Shown piece after piece: positions 54,595 to 56,688 of a DNA stretch of 56,688 nucleotides. The notes below the pieces were generated by a model that was not told where the DNA came from, ran no database searches, and was given only the letters and a program-made list of their open reading frames with translations. Each line of letters begins with the position of its first letter. Position 1 is the stretch's first letter. Location of the stretch: the NCBI GenBank assembly GCA_946183415.1, contig CAMHAM010000018.1, positions 1-56,688 on the forward strand. Reading direction: 5' to 3'. A program made the position numbers and the translations under genes. Source of the stretch: an uncultured Prevotella sp. (GTDB taxonomy: Bacteria; Bacteroidota; Bacteroidia; Bacteroidales; Bacteroidaceae).

Positions 54595-54627
54595 ATTTAT
54601 AAAAATTTAAACAATTGATAGATAAAA

Positions 54628-54771
54628 AAACGTGAGCAATGTACTTCGCTTACGTTTCTGAGGTATCGGCAAACACCTTGCGTACTTAAACGAGTAAAAG
54701 CTCACGCCAAACGGCGCGAACCATCTTCTTTACTCTTGTACGCTTCTGTCAATTTGCCGATTTTCAGAAAC
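54628..54771 (-). ncRNA. Structured RNA or attenuator candidate
   Basis: The 264-bp gap 54595-54858 holds nested inverted repeats. The outer stem is 54654-54673 with 54753-54771. Inside are 54680-54700 with 54725-54743 and a CGCC-AAAC-GGCG hairpin at 54705-54716. Read on the minus strand, a second hairpin follows: AAACGTAAGC (54648-54657) pairs with GCTCACGTTT (54628-54637) and runs into a T tract, like an intrinsic terminator. Four bases (54654-54657) belong to both the long stem and the terminator stem, so they compete. Confidence 0.5.
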
Positions 54772-54821
54772 AAGAATTAAAGCGGATGCTTCACAATATG
54801 TCTGTTAATTATACTTTGCTA

Positions 54822-54864
54822 TGTTACCATACGCAGTTTCGTTTTTAAGAGTTCTACATTATTT
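54822..54864 (-). repeat. 41-bp tail repeat, right copy (43 bp, inverted)
   Basis: On the minus strand it begins at the last sense codon (AAA) of the HEPN gene, exactly as the left copy does in the PIN gene. Confidence 0.88.
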
Positions 54865-55209
54865 GTCTATTTCTTCAAGATACTTCAAAATCTTCTCACG
54901 AATGGGATACAGGTCGACAGAGATAGCCTCCCAGACAAGATCTTCTTCTACATTGTGATAGCCGTGAATCAGGAAATTGCGCATGTTCGTAATCTGACGC
55001 CATTGCAAGTCAGAATGGGCATCTCGGAACTCATGAGTTAGCATGTTAGCCGCTTCACCGATAATCATAATATTATAAATGACAGCATGATACGATTTCT
55101 TGTCTGACAAGAATTCCTTCATTTCACGATTATCCACATACTGGAAAATAGTGTCGATGGCCTGCAAGATATCCTTCAGGCGTTTAGGGTCGTTACGCTG
55201 CTCTCTCAT
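54859..55209 (-). CDS. HEPN-domain toxin (HepT-like, DUF86)
   Basis: This 116-residue all-helical protein carries the HepT ribonuclease motif RX4HXY as RNFLIHGY near residue 78. In characterised HepT/MntA pairs the toxin cuts RNA until the nucleotidyltransferase adds AMP to its tyrosine. Its start overlaps the end of the nucleotidyltransferase gene by 17 bp. Reading is intact. Confidence 0.9.
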   Translation of the reverse strand: MREQRNDPKRLKDILQAIDTIFQYVDNREMKEFLSDKKSYHAVIYNIMIIGEAANMLTHEFRDAHSDLQWRQITNMRNFLIHGYHNVEEDLVWEAISVDLYPIREKILKYLEEIDK

Positions 55210-55492
55210 AGATTAGGATTTTGTCGCGGTCAGCGCTTTCACGGGCAAAGGGCATCAAGCCACCTTCTGTAATCAGGTCGACTTCGCGCCCAAGAAGTTC
55301 CTTCAAGTCCTCATACATTCCGCTAAGGGTAAAGAGGGAGAAATGTTGCGACTTGTCTGGCAGGATCAGGATGTCTACATCGGAGTCATCCCTTTGCTCA
55401 CCACGTGAAAAGGAGCCAAAGAGCCATACCTTCAGGACGGGTTGCGTCTTGAAGTAATCTGCAATCAACTTTGTCATTGTCTCCTTCGTCAT
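55193..55492 (-). CDS. Minimal nucleotidyltransferase antitoxin (MntA-like)
   Basis: This 99-residue protein has the nucleotidyltransferase signature GSFSRGEQRDDSDVDIL, that is GSX10DXD, which binds metal and ATP. A third Asp follows in REVDLI. MNT proteins of this size neutralise HEPN toxins by AMPylation. It is the first gene of the pair. The start may be 55492 or the second Met at 55477. Promoter TATATTTG lies at 55519-55526. Confidence 0.9.
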   Translation of the reverse strand: MTKETMTKLIADYFKTQPVLKVWLFGSFSRGEQRDDSDVDILILPDKSQHFSLFTLSGMYEDLKELLGREVDLITEGGLMPFARESADRDKILIYERAA

Positions 55493-55515
55493 ATGCGTAC
55501 ATTATATAATTTCGA

Positions 55516-55554
55516 TTGCAAATATAAGGAGATTTTTCGATAGTTCCAAATTTT
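55516..55554 (-). promoter_or_regulatory. Promoter of the MNT/HEPN module
   Basis: Minus-strand TATATTTG (55519-55526) with the preceding TCGAAAAATCTCC block, nearly identical to 51429-51470. Confidence 0.65.
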
Positions 55555-55604
55555 AAGCAAAGTTTTTGTTGCTACACCAAAGTTCTAAGGCGTTTTGCGG
55601 ACAT

Positions 55605-55640
55605 AAGGACGCAAAGGTTCCTGTCCCCTTTGCGCCTCCC
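55605..55640. repeat. Dispersed repeat (copy 2)
   Basis: The minus strand matches 52793-52827 at about 29 of 35 positions, sharing GAACCTTTGCG. It lies just past the Nudix stop. Confidence 0.65.
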
Positions 55641-55649
55641 CTCTGCGCC

Positions 55650-56153
55650 CTAGAGGAAGAAGCGCTGGAACTCACTTTCAAAATTGGGGGTGAGGATCTG
55701 CTGGCCGATGGCGGCGCGGATTTCTTCGAGGGTCCAAAAGCGTCCACCATCAAGTTCGTCTTTTGATGGATTGATTTCTCCGTCATAGACCGTGCGATGC
55801 ACATAGACCAACTCGCGCTCACGACGGCTTTCAAAGACGTACATCCCCACCCGCTCGGGTGTGAACTTCGTGATGCCAAGTTCTTCACGCACCTCTCTTG
55901 TAAGAGCCAGCTCAGGTGTCTCGCCATAGTCGATATGGCCTCCCACGCTGGTATCCCACTTGCCTGGCTGAATGTCCTTCCACTCAGGTCGTTTCTGCAG
56001 ATAAACCTCGCCGCGCGAATTAAACACATGCAGATGAACCACTGGGTGGAGCAGCTTCGATCCATTATGGCACTCGCCCCTCGTAGCTGAGCCAACGACA
56101 CGTCCCTCCTCATCCACCAAAGGAAAACGCTCCTCTTGATTATCTTTCATCAT
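55650..56153 (-). CDS. Nudix hydrolase
   Basis: This 167-residue protein has a complete Nudix box, GHIDYGETPELALTREVREELGI (GX5EX7REUXEEXGU). The KWDTSVGGH lead-in and LHVFNSRGEVYLQKRP fit the branch near isopentenyl-diphosphate isomerase and YfcD. The substrate is some nucleoside-diphosphate-linked compound; it cannot be named. It starts at 56153 or one codon later. Confidence 0.88.
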   Translation of the reverse strand: MMKDNQEERFPLVDEEGRVVGSATRGECHNGSKLLHPVVHLHVFNSRGEVYLQKRPEWKDIQPGKWDTSVGGHIDYGETPELALTREVREELGITKFTPERVGMYVFESRRERELVYVHRTVYDGEINPSKDELDGGRFWTLEEIRAAIGQQILTPNFESEFQRFFL

Positions 56154-56206
56154 TTCCTTGAATTTTCGTGAAGTATGAAATCACATCAATGCTAAGAACA
56201 AGAGAA

Positions 56207-56239
56207 AGAATCCCCGCTCGATGATTGAGCGGGGATTCT
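56207..56239. terminator. Terminator after rny
   Basis: A 13-bp stem, AGAATCCCCGCTC (56207-56219) with its complement (56227-56239), just beyond the rny stop. A T-rich stretch lies on both sides. Confidence 0.83.
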
Positions 56240-56243
56240 TCAT

Positions 56244-56688
56244 TTATTTGGCATAAGCGACTGACCTTGTCTCTCGGATGACGGTGATCTTCACCTGTCC
56301 CGGATAGGTCATCTCGTTCTGAATCTTCGTGGCGATATCCGTACTGAGTGCCTCACTCTCTGCATCGTTCATCTTATCGGCACCAACGATGACGCGCAAC
56401 TCGCGACCAGCCTGGATGGCGTAAGTCTTGGTGACACCAGGATAGCTCATGGCAATGGCCTCAAGATCGTTCAGACGCTTGATGTAAGCCTCGACAATCT
56501 CACGACGGGCACCAGGACGGGCACCTGAGATAGCATCGCAGACCTGAACAATCGGAGCCAGCAGTGTCTGCATCTCCATCTCGTCGTGGTGAGCACCAAT
56601 GGCATTGCAGATGTCGGGCTTCTCCTTATACTGCTCAGCAATCTTGGCACCATAGAGTGCGTGTGGCATCTCGCTGTCCTCATCGGGC
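56244..56688 (-). CDS. rny: Ribonuclease Y (partial, N-terminus outside window)
   Basis: The C-terminal 147 residues of this membrane-anchored endoribonuclease, which starts mRNA decay, are present. [26 protein letters not shown] and AIGAHHDE belong to the HD domain, and [20 protein letters not shown] to the C-terminal domain. The KH domain, coiled coil and anchor lie beyond the window edge. Confidence 0.93.
   Translation of the reverse strand, partial: PDEDSEMPHALYGAKIAEQYKEKPDICNAIGAHHDEMEMQTLLAPIVQVCDAISGARPGARREIVEAYIKRLNDLEAIAMSYPGVTKTYAIQAGRELRVIVGADKMNDAESEALSTDIATKIQNEMTYPGQVKITVIRETRSVAYAK

Noticed and set aside
54628..54771. Integron attC-like site or tRNA
   Set aside because: The long hairpin recalls attC, but the core-site sequences are not there; no cloverleaf or acceptor stem fits a tRNA.

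Overview
This window looks like a chromosomal segment from a Prevotella-type member of the Bacteroidales. Three signs point there. Most genes are preceded by the Bacteroidetes promoter (a TTTG box, 18-21 bp, then TAnnTTTG), usually without a Shine-Dalgarno sequence. There is a 33-residue 'smalltalk' protein beside an HU-like gene. The gene content also fits: AraC-type hybrid regulators, the succinate-propionate route with a sodium-pumping decarboxylase, and mannan degradation. Species cannot be fixed from sequence alone. No rRNA, tRNA, CRISPR array or transposase was seen.

Layout. 0-1 kb: the start of a nuo (complex I) operon on the minus strand. 1-3 kb: an AsmA-like envelope protein. 2.9-10.9 kb: a minus-strand beta-mannan locus with GH5 mannanase, CE7 acetyl esterase, GH26 mannanase, GH130 mannosylglucose phosphorylase, GPH-type sugar symporter and AGE-family 2-epimerase. 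This is the complete extracytoplasmic hydrolysis, uptake, epimerisation and phosphorolysis route, without SusC/SusD. 11-12.4 kb: repeat-rich DNA, an HU-like protein and smalltalk. 12.4-15.7 kb: BadF/GlcNAc-kinase-like protein and a large MscS channel. 15.7-23.7 kb: one tight run of kdsA, kdsD, a degenerate hybrid regulator without kinase core, a phospholipase-D protein and an acyltransferase. 23.6-26.7 kb: TPR protein and orphan binding lipoprotein (minus). 26.8-32.7 kb: radA, pgk, a lipase-like lipoprotein, an aldose-epimerase-like protein and a HAD phosphatase. 32.8-34.2 kb: a small protein and a flavoprotein. 34.3-38.3 kb: methylmalonyl-CoA mutase (both subunits). 38.5-42.9 kb: an AspT/YidE-type transporter with OadG-, biotin-carrier- and OadB-type subunits of a sodium-translocating decarboxylase. 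43-48.5 kb: a five-gene partner-switching signalling operon (binding protein, SpoIIE phosphatase with its own RsbW-type kinase domain, STAS protein, LuxR pseudo-receiver, RidA/chorismatase-like protein). 48.6-50.7 kb: prolyl oligopeptidase. 50.7-56 kb: an accessory region with a 504-bp inverted-repeat element holding a phased hairpin array, two toxin-antitoxin modules (one PIN toxin frameshifted, one MNT/HEPN), an AT-rich two-gene segment between near-identical inverted repeats, and a structured RNA candidate. The window ends with a Nudix hydrolase and the C-terminal part of RNase Y.

The observations most worth a second look are the hairpin array (50.8-51.3 kb), the partner-switching operon without any visible sigma factor (43.1-48.5 kb), the hybrid regulator that has lost both phosphotransfer residues and its ATPase domain (17.5-21.3 kb), and the repeat-bounded toxin-antitoxin segment (51.4-55.6 kb).
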